20,414 nt of DNA, from IMG/VR virus record IMGVR_UViG_3300032895_000099, positions 1 to 20,414 of that record; one strand, given 5' to 3'. Shown in pieces: positions 6,305 to 12,245 of the stretch. Position 1 is the first letter of the stretch, and each line of letters opens with the position of its first letter. This DNA comes from a virus. The position numbers and the translations under genes are program-made. The notes beneath the pieces are model-generated. The model did no database searches, was not told the DNA's origin, and saw only the letters and a program-made list of their open reading frames with translations.

Positions 6305-6780
6305 CCGCTTTCCTCCCTTACCCGGCCCGCACAAGGATGATGACCTTGTGAAGCGAACCACTTGTTAGCCTTACGGAACTTGCCGTTCTTCCAGAATCCC
6401 CAGCTGCGGGTTTTAGGACCAGTTATCAGCAGTGTCCAGGCACCCCCACGGTCTGGGACGACGGTGTGCTGGTGCGAGGCTGGCCGGTACCGCAGCATCC
6501 CAGCCCGCAGGTGCTCGTTGCCGCCTGGGGTGCGGTCAGTGTACCCGCCGCGCAGCACCAGGGTAATGAACCACCACGGATGGTCATGAAAAGCACGGTC
6601 GTCGTCTGGGCCGAGCCAATGGTGAACACGCACTGAGCCTACGCCGCGTATTTCCAGACGCCACCGTATGACGTACGGGCACTGCGGGAACCCGAGTGGT
6701 TCCCGCCACCTGAATTGGTACCGGGGGATGGATTGCGACCCACCGACCTTCGCTTCATCTGAGCGACGCTCTTTACGCAC
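6301..6780 (-). CDS. Cupin-like protein
   Basis: A 159-residue frame with histidine-rich cupin-like motifs: HDHPWWF at 65-71 and GGYTD at 78-82 as the first motif, and H103-x-H105 with WTLLITGP as the second. This pattern is seen in a small family of phage and bacterial proteins that usually start just before PYxxRW; here PYVIRW is at 35-40. Enzyme or binding role unknown. The only standard start upstream of that segment is the GTG at 6780, which lies inside the D-loop of a tRNA-like gene, so the first about 21 codons would be encoded by the tRNA body. GGGG seven bases before the GTG could serve as ribosome binding site. The 3' end is coupled to the MazG-like gene. Confidence 0.75.
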   Translation of the reverse strand: MRKERRSDEAKVGGSQSIPRYQFRWREPLGFPQCPYVIRWRLEIRGVGSVRVHHWLGPDDDRAFHDHPWWFITLVLRGGYTDRTPGGNEHLRAGMLRYRPASHQHTVVPDRGGAWTLLITGPKTRSWGFWKNGKFRKANKWFASQGHHPCAGRVREESG

Positions 6781-6794
6781 TGAGCTACCCCGGT
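6716..6794 (-). tRNA. Atypical tRNA or tRNA-derived element (anticodon position reads GAT)
   Basis: Folding the minus strand by eye gives a complete cloverleaf of 79 nt with encoded CCA: acceptor ACCGGGG/CCCCGGT (7 pairs), D-stem GCTC/GAGC, anticodon stem TCGCT/AGCGA (5 pairs), variable AGGTC, and T-stem GGTGG/CCATC (one G-U). Several features are abnormal: the anticodon loop CAGATGA has A where U33 is expected, the D-loop AGTGCGTAAA lacks the GG pair, and the T-loop GTCGCAAT has eight bases. The central triplet reads GAT (Ile) if the loop is taken literally. The stems are too regular for chance, so this is either a diverged phage tRNA or a decayed one. It is not a tRNA-Trp for the nearby trpS. 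Confidence 0.6.
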
Positions 6795-6804
6795 TCGCTG
6801 GAGC

Positions 6805-7020
6805 CTAGTTTCCCTTCGGCCCCCAGGCCACTATCAGACGGCAGTAGCAGCACAGCTGCGGCAGCTTGCCGCCGTCGAACTTCTGTATGCGCTTAGCAGG
6901 GGCACAATGATGCCCCAGCTCGCACAACGTGTGGGCGTACAGCAGAGCCACGACTTCCTCGCGCAGCTCCGCAAGGTACTCACGCGGCGTAGCGCGCACG
7001 CGGTATGCACGTAGCTTCAT
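6805..7020 (-). CDS. Small Cys/His-rich protein
   Basis: A 71-residue protein from ATG at 7020 with GGGG about eight bases upstream, the first gene of the reverse island. The N-terminal half is a charged helix (PREYLAELREEVVALLYAHT). Potential metal ligands follow: C33, H37, H38, C39 and then C57, C58, C60 in LCCYCRLIV. It probably binds zinc. No family recognised. Its stop is 11 bases before the 5' end of the tRNA-like gene. It is divergent from the 7085 gene with a 64-base spacer. Confidence 0.75.
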   Translation of the reverse strand: MKLRAYRVRATPREYLAELREEVVALLYAHTLCELGHHCAPAKRIQKFDGGKLPQLCCYCRLIVAWGPKGN

Positions 7021-7084
7021 ACTTCATTCCCCTTTCCCTGGTTACAGCTCCCCGAATACTACTACGCCGTAAAGGAGAAAACAA

Positions 7085-7726
7085 TTGCCGGTGTTTGCTC
7101 GCGCCGACGTCATGTCGGTTGCCATACCCGTGGAAAGCGGAGGCTGCGGTCAGACGCACAGCCGACCCGTTCACCAGGGTGCCCCCGTTCAAGTGTGGAA
7201 GCTGGTGTGCCCGCGCTGCGAGACACCCATCCGCAAAGACATAGAGTCTTCCACGGTCAGCTGGACTGACAAAGAAGGCAAAAAGCGTACCGTGAACACG
7301 TCTACCTGGGGTGACCACGAGTTCCGTATCCCCCAGACGCCAGACGAAGCCAGCCTGACCATGGACATGGAACACGAAGCCCAGAAGCAGATGGCTGCTA
7401 CCATGCAGGGCCTGGCTGCTGAGGTGATGTCTAAGCATCAGGTGCAGCGTGTCACCCAGATTGATGAATCCGTCAAGGCTGACATGATGCAGGCAGCTCA
7501 CTCGCATATTGCGGAGCTGCAGGCCCAGATTCGTGAACTGCAGCAGCTGGTTCAGGGTCAGCAGAACGTGCAGGCCATGGCTGAGGTGGCTGCTGAAGCA
7601 TTTGTGCCAGCCCAGCCAGCAGCAGGCAAGTGCCCAGCGTGCGGTGGTCCTTCGGTGCGGCGTAACCGTAAAGGCCCTACGCCCAGGTGTGAGGCATGCC
7701 GGGCAAACGGGAAGAGTCACAGCTAG
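7085..7726 (+). CDS. Phage protein with zinc motifs at both ends and a central coiled coil
   Basis: A 213-residue protein from the TTG at 7085, with AAAGGAGA ending about eight bases upstream. The N-terminal block (ARADVMSVAIP, then HSRPVHQGAPVQVWKL) and the CPRC at 42-45 match a conserved actinobacteriophage protein found among capsid and connector genes. Residues 95-165 are helical and Gln-rich, probably a coiled coil. C183-x2-C186 and C202-x2-C205 form a C-terminal zinc site surrounded by basic residues (VRRNRKGPTPR). Role unknown; gene position suggests a head-assembly or virion-associated function, which is inference. Confidence 0.88.
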   Translation: MPVFARADVMSVAIPVESGGCGQTHSRPVHQGAPVQVWKLVCPRCETPIRKDIESSTVSWTDKEGKKRTVNTSTWGDHEFRIPQTPDEASLTMDMEHEAQKQMAATMQGLAAEVMSKHQVQRVTQIDESVKADMMQAAHSHIAELQAQIRELQQLVQGQQNVQAMAEVAAEAFVPAQPAAGKCPACGGPSVRRNRKGPTPRCEACRANGKSHS

Positions 7727-7757
7727 GTTGTCATGGCGGCGGCGCGGTGCACCCAGC

Positions 7758-7943
7758 ATGCACGGCAGCGACTGTGAGCGCTGCGGCACATCAGGCAAGG
7801 GCCGCACGCGCCGCCACCCAGCCGTAGCCCAGTGTTATGAGTGCCACGCCCAGGTTTGCGAACGGCACCAGTGGTGGACAGGTGACGATTCGCTTTGCAC
7901 CACATGCGCACGTGACCTGGGTTACAACGTGAAGCTGCGCTGA
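7758..7943 (+). CDS. Small zinc-finger protein
   Basis: A 61-residue product if started at ATG 7758; a TTG at 7728, two bases after the previous stop, would add ten basic residues and cannot be excluded because neither start has a strong ribosome binding site. Ligand pairs C6-x2-C9, C26-x2-C29, C34-x2-H37 and C47-x2-C50 are arranged like a two-zinc cross-brace finger of the B-box or FYVE-like kind. The basic stretch GKGRTRRH lies between the first two pairs. Function unknown; the metal-ligand pattern makes it a convincing protein despite the short length. Confidence 0.72.
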   Translation: MHGSDCERCGTSGKGRTRRHPAVAQCYECHAQVCERHQWWTGDDSLCTTCARDLGYNVKLR

Positions 7944-7956
7944 GCCGCTGAAGATG

Positions 7957-7965
7957 TGGATTCCG
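7957..7965 (+). repeat. Intergenic element, copy C (TGGATTCCG)
   Basis: A one-base variant of TGGYTTCCG, 13 bases after the stop of the zinc-finger gene and preceded by GAAGATG, which matches the extended GAT context of the other copies. Confidence 0.5.
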
Positions 7966-7990
7966 CTTGGTTCCTTGGACTGCGCAGCAA

Positions 7991-8008
7991 TTCGCCTTAC
8001 CAGGCGAA
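7991..8008 (+). other. Stem-loop before the head-tail adaptor gene
   Basis: TTCGCC and GGCGAA form a six-pair stem around the loop TTACCA, 14 bases before the CGGAGG ribosome binding site of the 8031 gene. It is followed by A/T-rich ATTATAAA rather than a T run, so it is not a clear terminator; it may stabilise or regulate the mRNA. Confidence 0.4.
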
Positions 8009-8030
8009 ATTATAAACCCATCGGAGGCTC

Positions 8031-8969
8031 GTGGTTGTAAGCGTCTACGGGCCAGGCACACCGTATGTGACGCCGCAGCTGCTGACCAATGCACCCACTG
8101 GCATAACCTGGAAGTCCATTCCGTCGCCGCGGGCTACACCAGCTGAGCAGTTTGCGGAGCAGCTGAACATCTGTGCCCGCGCAACCAGCATGGTTGACAC
8201 CGAATGCAACCAGGTTGTCCGTGCGACTGTGGACACCGAAACCCAGCAGGGTCCTGACCTGTTCGTCACCATCAACTACCAGACTGGCGTAGGCCGCGTG
8301 GTGCTGCAGCGCTGGCCTGTCATACAGGTTCTCGGTGGCCAGTGGACACCCACAGCGACGTTCCCGCCTGACTGGCAGCCGATAGCTGGCAGCCAGTTCG
8401 TTATCGAACGCCCAATCATCGGCTTGTACGGCACTAACGTGCCATCGGATGCTGGTGAAGGCGGCCAGGCTGTCTTGGTCGCTCCTGGGTACCTTAACTG
8501 GGGATACGGCCGTAACGGCTGCACCATCCAGATTACGTACGTCAACGGCTGGCCGCATGCTTCGCTCACTGCGGATGCTGTGGCCGACTCCATGATTCTG
8601 CAGATTGACGACTGCACTGGCTGGGCTCCTGTCAGCGCCGGCGGTCAGGGTGCATGCGGCGTGCTGAAAGACTCCGCCAACCAGGAAGCCGTCACAGTGA
8701 CTGCGGCATCAGCCCAGTCAGGTCCAGGCTATGTGACACTGGCAGCGCCGCTGGCGTTTGACCATGGTGCTGGCGTTACCCTCACCACCATTCCTGAGCA
8801 GCTGCAGCAGGCCACCATCCTGTTTGCTGCGGCGCAGGCGCTGACCCGTGGTGCTACCGCCACCACCATTCAGACAATCAGCGGTACGGGCCAGGCTACG
8901 GCTTCAGGTTCTGAGCAGCTGATGACTGATGCTAAAGCACTGTGCGAGCCGTACAAGCGGATGTGGTAG
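8031..8969 (+). CDS. Head-tail adaptor (connector) protein
   Basis: A 312-residue protein from GTG at 8031 with CGGAGG at 8022-8027. It is longer than minimal head-tail adaptors but has a suitable architecture: an N-terminal helical part (TPAEQFAEQLNICARATSMVDTECNQ), a beta-rich middle (VVLQRWPVIQV, LNWGYGRNGCTIQITYVNGWP) and a C-terminal helical part (LQQATILFAAAQALTRG, then MTDAKALCEPYKRMW) typical of gp6/gp15-like connector subunits. Its place directly before the tail terminator fits. Such proteins form a ring between portal and tail. The subtype is inferred from architecture and order. Confidence 0.75.
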   Translation: MVVSVYGPGTPYVTPQLLTNAPTGITWKSIPSPRATPAEQFAEQLNICARATSMVDTECNQVVRATVDTETQQGPDLFVTINYQTGVGRVVLQRWPVIQVLGGQWTPTATFPPDWQPIAGSQFVIERPIIGLYGTNVPSDAGEGGQAVLVAPGYLNWGYGRNGCTIQITYVNGWPHASLTADAVADSMILQIDDCTGWAPVSAGGQGACGVLKDSANQEAVTVTAASAQSGPGYVTLAAPLAFDHGAGVTLTTIPEQLQQATILFAAAQALTRGATATTIQTISGTGQATASGSEQLMTDAKALCEPYKRMW

Positions 8970-9096
8970 CCGTGAGGATCTTGGTTTCCGTGCGGGGCGT
9001 GGTTTCCGCGGTCCACGTCGTGCTACTGGCTACCGCTGAGCATCTGGAGGAGACCGCTTCGCCTATGGTTTCCGCCTCTACCGTGGAACAGTCCCG
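8970..9096 (+). promoter_or_regulatory. Spacer with three TGGTTTCCG copies and a coupled mini-ORF
   Basis: This spacer holds exact TGGTTTCCG copies at 8982-8990, 9000-9008 and 9066-9074. The second sits between CGTGG and CCACG, which can form a hairpin. A GTG at 8972 opens a 44-codon frame ending TAA at 9106 across the start of the next gene; inside it, GGAGGAG at 9046-9052 precedes an ATG at 9065 in the same frame, giving a 13-residue peptide starting MVSAS. This may couple translation to the TTG start at 9097, which has no good ribosome binding site of its own. The coding value of the longer frame is doubtful. Confidence 0.45.
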
Positions 9097-9603
9097 TTGC
9101 CTATAAACAGTACTCAGGTATACATCAAGAGCCTGCTGGACGGTCTCATTGTGCCTGGGAACAGCCGCACACTCGAAGCTTACATCACACCAGAAGACCC
9201 CCGTGATGAAGAGAACCCTGCCGCATACATCTGGCCCAGCAACGGCAGCGAGAACAGGCAGGCCGTGCCACGGGTTGGCGCAGACACAGCTCACCCCACC
9301 CAGGCAGGATGGAAAGAAGCCACTCATGAGCTGGACATATGGCTCACCTGGTTCAACGACGACTCCGACCCAAATGCGGACATCAGCTTCCCCGCTGTAG
9401 TTGACATCGTCATGTACACGCTGCGCTCGTCAGCCAACCCAGCCGTCATATACGACCAGCTGACAGGCATCGGCAGCCAGCTGATAGATGTTGGTGAGCG
9501 CATGACATACCGCATGGCTGGCGTGCGCTCCGTGGCTGACCAGAGATACCTGCGTTACGATGCGCAGCTGACGCTCGTACTTATTGAAGAACTGCAATCG
9601 TAA
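9097..9603 (+). CDS. Tail terminator protein
   Basis: A 168-residue protein starting at TTG 9097, the only standard start in the open part of this frame. YIKSLLDGLI at the N-terminus, a central VWLTWF-like strand segment (LDIWLTWFNDD), the helix AVVDIVMYTLRS and the closing strand RYDAQLTLVLIEEL fit tail terminator proteins, which form a hexameric ring that ends the tail tube and joins it to the head. The order adaptor, terminator, major tail protein is the standard one. Identification is by architecture and gene order rather than a diagnostic motif. Confidence 0.75.
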   Translation: MPINSTQVYIKSLLDGLIVPGNSRTLEAYITPEDPRDEENPAAYIWPSNGSENRQAVPRVGADTAHPTQAGWKEATHELDIWLTWFNDDSDPNADISFPAVVDIVMYTLRSSANPAVIYDQLTGIGSQLIDVGERMTYRMAGVRSVADQRYLRYDAQLTLVLIEELQS

Positions 9604-9628
9604 TTCCGGCAAGCCTTCGCCTGTCGTG

Positions 9629-9669
9629 CCCGCCTTTCCGCTAGCATTTAGCTGCTTGGGGGAAGCGGG
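9629..9669 (+). other. Structured leader before the HNH gene
   Basis: CCCGC (9629-9633) can pair with GCGGG (9665-9669), TTTCC (9635-9639) with GGGAA (9660-9664), and GCTA (9640-9643) with TAGC (9649-9652), leaving one bulge and a small internal loop. The HNH ribosome binding site GGAGG starts three bases after the stem. Leader hairpins that limit translation are known for some homing endonuclease genes of T4-like phages; a similar role here is inference. No T run follows, so a terminator is less likely. Confidence 0.45.
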
Positions 9670-9681
9670 ACGGAGGAGGAT

Positions 9682-10176
9682 GTGCCTGGTTCTTACCCTG
9701 GAATGCACGGCAGCTTGCGGGATCGGCTGCTAGCTAAGACCGTCATTGACCTGGACGCTCCGGCTACCGTAGACGATGCACCGTGCTGGCTATGGACCGG
9801 ATGCAAAACTAGGGGTGGTTACGGACAGATACGTGACGCCAACCGAGGTTCTGGCAACAGGACTAAAGTCTACGTCCACCGGGCTATGTATGAACTGTGG
9901 TTTGGCCCCATTCCAGACGGTCTGGAGCTTGACCATCTGTGTCGGAACCGGGCCTGCGTAAACCCAGCTCACCTTGAGCCAGTTACGCCGCTGGAGAATC
10001 TGAGGCGCGGTGAGTCGTCCGCTGCCAGATACGGCAAGCGGACGCACTGTGAGCAGGGGCATGAGTTCACCCTGGCCAATACCATCATCCGTGAGAACGG
10101 TGGGCGCAGGTGTCGGGAGTGTAAGCGCATCTATGAACACGAGAAGTACCTAGCCCGTAAAAGTGGAGGTTCTTGA
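9682..10176 (+). CDS. HNH endonuclease (probable free-standing homing endonuclease)
   Basis: A 164-residue protein from GTG at 9682 with GGAGGAGG closely upstream; an ATG at 9703 is a possible later start. CWLWTGCKTRGGYGQI is the common N-terminal motif of phage HNH_3-type endonucleases, VHRAMYELWFGPIPDG leads to the catalytic LDHLCRNRACVNPAHLEPVT, with His in LDH and Asn/His in CVNPAH. A C-terminal CxxGH and CRECKR pair probably binds zinc. It sits between the tail terminator and the major tail protein, a frequent insertion point for mobile endonuclease genes. Its stop overlaps the TTG start of the major tail protein gene. Confidence 0.93.
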   Translation: MPGSYPGMHGSLRDRLLAKTVIDLDAPATVDDAPCWLWTGCKTRGGYGQIRDANRGSGNRTKVYVHRAMYELWFGPIPDGLELDHLCRNRACVNPAHLEPVTPLENLRRGESSAARYGKRTHCEQGHEFTLANTIIRENGGRRCRECKRIYEHEKYLARKSGGS

Positions 10177-11465
10177 CGGCAGTCGTTATTGCAACTCCCC
10201 AGCCGGTGTTCCCGGTCTCGGAGAGGTTCGTGGGGATTGCCCGAGAAACTACCTATGGGACGCCAGTTAACCCTTCTGTCACGATTCCTCTTACTTCGTT
10301 CTCCCCTCAGGATAAGCCTGTATGGATTATGGACGAAGCCTGGCGTGGGGCTATGGCTGGCGAGTATGACATGCTACAGGGTCCGCTGTGGGCTGAGACT
10401 TCGTTCGGTGGCCCTGTGTACGGTGACACCGTTGGGCACCTGCTGTACAACATTCTGGGTGACTACACCCAGGCTGCTTCAACCACGGCACCTATTACTA
10501 CGCTGTCCACTGCGGTAGCTGCCACTGCGGGGACGCTGCCTGTGGCCACTGGGACCAGCTTCACCAACGGCATGTATGTTGAGGTGTTCCAGTCAGGCAG
10601 CAGCGGGCCAGCGGAAATTGTGGAGGTCTCCTCAGCCACGTCCACCACTATTGTGCTGTCGGCTGGCACGCCCATCCGTTTTGGGCACAGCAGCGGCGCA
10701 ACCGTGGTGAACACCACTGGGACTTCGTCCACGTTCACCAACACGTTCTCGCTGCTGAACAGCATTGTGAACACGGGGCAGCCGTATGCTTCGGGCCAGC
10801 CGCCGTCGCACACGTTCACTGACCGTACGCAGGTGCCTGGGGTGTCTAACAACCTGGCGGCACAGTATGCGTTCGGGTGCCTGAGCCAGCTGACGCTCAC
10901 AGGCAGCGCCCAGGGTATCTTCATGATGAGCGGCAACATGACCTCGTTCAGTTATGCCGCTCCTAACTCAGCTCCGACAGCGAACGTCAGCTCAGTGCGG
11001 GCAACCCCTAACTGGCGTTCCACTGTCGGCATCAACGGGACCGTGTCTGGGTCGCCTGTGAACGACCTGACTGAATGGGAGTTCCAGCTCAACCGCGTGA
11101 TTGAGCCGATTCCCACCACTGACGGCACGCAAAGCCCGTACACCATTGCCCGCGGTAAGTTCACCGCTACGGCCAAGCTGACCTACCAGCCCAGCGTTGA
11201 CCTGACCGCGCTGACCTACATGCTGAACAACACCCAGCCGCAGCTGCAGATTATCTACTCAAACGGCCTGTCGGGCACCAGCAACATTACGTACACCATC
11301 AACGTGCAGCTGGGTGCGTTTGACACGTCCAACATCAACGAGTCCAGCGCACTGTTCGGGTATGACGTGACAGCGAAGCTGATAGCCAACACCACCAACG
11401 TTGGCTGGAGCGGTGGCTACTCGCCTATCAGCGTCGCTGTTGCTAACGCCATCCCCGTGTACTGA
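10173..11465 (+). CDS. Major tail (tube) protein
   Basis: A 430-residue protein beginning at TTG 10173, which overlaps the HNH stop (TTGA); GGAGG lies only three bases before it, so initiation may be weak or coupled. SERFVGIARETTYGTP near the N-terminus is a typical opening of actinobacteriophage major tail proteins, followed by Gly/Thr/Ser/Val-rich beta structure throughout and an insertion of repeated-Thr segments (about residues 105-180: TTAPITTLSTAVAATAGTLP and later VEVSSATSTTIVLSAGTP) resembling a surface domain. It polymerises into the tail tube. Size and position before the chaperone genes support the call. Confidence 0.85.
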   Translation: MTAVVIATPQPVFPVSERFVGIARETTYGTPVNPSVTIPLTSFSPQDKPVWIMDEAWRGAMAGEYDMLQGPLWAETSFGGPVYGDTVGHLLYNILGDYTQAASTTAPITTLSTAVAATAGTLPVATGTSFTNGMYVEVFQSGSSGPAEIVEVSSATSTTIVLSAGTPIRFGHSSGATVVNTTGTSSTFTNTFSLLNSIVNTGQPYASGQPPSHTFTDRTQVPGVSNNLAAQYAFGCLSQLTLTGSAQGIFMMSGNMTSFSYAAPNSAPTANVSSVRATPNWRSTVGINGTVSGSPVNDLTEWEFQLNRVIEPIPTTDGTQSPYTIARGKFTATAKLTYQPSVDLTALTYMLNNTQPQLQIIYSNGLSGTSNITYTINVQLGAFDTSNINESSALFGYDVTAKLIANTTNVGWSGGYSPISVAVANAIPVY

Positions 11466-11659
11466 CCCGCAGGATCTCTGGCTTCCGTGGCCGACTTGGG
11501 GCCGTTTGTCCCATGGCTTACGTCACAACCCTGGGCCGTTGCAACTTTGGCTCACGCCGCAGGTCTGGGCCGCAGGTGCTTTGGCTTGCGTATCAGCATT
11601 GGTGACTTACCAGCAACCGTATACCCGTTACGTCTGAGCACAAAAACAAGGGGTGATGA
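11466..11659 (+). promoter_or_regulatory. 194-base spacer between major tail protein and chaperone genes
   Basis: It starts with a copy of the intergenic element (TGGCTTCCG at 11479-11487, preceded by CCGCAGGATCTC after the stop). No convincing gene was found: frames starting at 11487 and 11514 lack ribosome binding sites and familiar motifs. The end contains AAAACAAGGGGTGATGA, the ribosome binding site of the chaperone gene. Repeated short GGGCCG and GCCGCAGGT words occur within it. It could hold a promoter or an mRNA processing site. Confidence 0.4.
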
Positions 11660-12103
11660 ATGCGCGCTGACCTTAAGTCAGGTGCCTGGGTGGAGCTGCG
11701 CGGTGCTGACCAGCTGGTAGCTGGGGACAAGCTGGCGCTGCACCAGTCCACCGTGCTGCCTGTGAACGGTGCCGAGCTGGACGAGCTGGCGGAAGGCCGC
11801 GGGCGGATGAGCTTCAGCCTGGGGACCGTGGACGAGCAGCTGTATAACGTGCTGGCCCGCCTGATTCAGGCATGGAGTTACCCGTATGTGCTGCCGCGTG
11901 ACGACATCACCCAGGATGACAACGGCAAGCGCACTTACGATGAGAGCCTGAAACGGCTGCCGCTGGACGACTGGAACGAACTGGAAGAAATCACAGCCCC
12001 GCACATGGACAAGCTGCGGGCGTCCCCAAAAGGCAAAAGAACGACCTCTACACGCTCAGCGTCTTCCTCCGCGGCCAGGGGACGCAGCTCCCAGACGGTC
12101 TAG
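11660..12103 (+). CDS. Tail assembly chaperone, unshifted (G-type) product
   Basis: A 147-residue protein from ATG at 11660 with AAGGGG about nine bases upstream. The body (residues 1-120) has short strands and helices (VELRGADQLVAGDKLAL, then VDEQLYNVLARLIQAWSYP and LDDWNELEEITAPHMDKL) typical of siphoviral tail assembly chaperones, which bind the tape measure protein. After the CCCAAAA slip site the zero-frame tail becomes low-complexity Ser/Thr/Arg (TTSTRSASSSAARGRSS), as usual when the shifted frame is the one under selection. Confidence 0.88.
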   Translation: MRADLKSGAWVELRGADQLVAGDKLALHQSTVLPVNGAELDELAEGRGRMSFSLGTVDEQLYNVLARLIQAWSYPYVLPRDDITQDDNGKRTYDESLKRLPLDDWNELEEITAPHMDKLRASPKGKRTTSTRSASSSAARGRSSQTV

Positions 12104-12243
12104 ACCCTGTCACGCTGCGGCGCTGCATTTACCTGGTGAAGTTCGGCCTGCATCCTGATGTGTCAGATGCGCTGCCAGTTGAGGTGGACACCTGGCTGCT
12201 GCCAGTGGCGCTCACCATCCGCCGTATTGAGAACGGGGACTGA
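11660..12243 (+). CDS. Tail assembly chaperone, -1 frameshift (GT-type) fusion product
   Basis: Shares residues 1-124 with the unshifted product, then continues in the -1 frame from 12031. The shifted part reads RQKNDLYTLSVFLRGQG, then LRRCIYLVKFGLHPDVSDAL and ends LTIRRIENGD before TGA at 12241-12243, giving about 194 residues. It is a well-formed protein sequence in contrast to the zero-frame tail. The stop is two bases before the next gene. Two-product chaperone pairs are nearly universal in long-tailed phages; only a fraction of ribosomes make the fusion. Confidence 0.85.
12025..12031 (+). other. -1 ribosomal slippery site CCCAAAA
   Basis: The heptamer is in register as C CCA AAA (X XXY YYZ) with the chaperone frame and lies just before the zero-frame sequence becomes low-complexity. 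Re-pairing on CCC AAA moves the ribosome into the frame that stays open to 12243. No strong downstream pseudoknot was identified by eye. Confidence 0.85.
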
Positions 12244-12245
12244 CT

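Noticed and set aside
6716-6794. Reading the tRNA-like gene as a tRNA-Trp(UCA) that would recode UGA as tryptophan, partner of trpS
   Set aside because: The TCA triplet is at the edge of the loop, not in the anticodon position, the identity elements do not fit tRNA-Trp, and many genes in the window end in TGA.
6980-7807. Minus-strand frame of 275 residues over the 7085 gene
   Set aside because: Antisense to a conserved phage protein with zinc pairs; no recognisable domain.
11487-11720. Possible extra gene in the spacer before the chaperone genes
   Set aside because: GTG start without ribosome binding site, overlaps the chaperone start by about 60 bases, and has no recognisable features.
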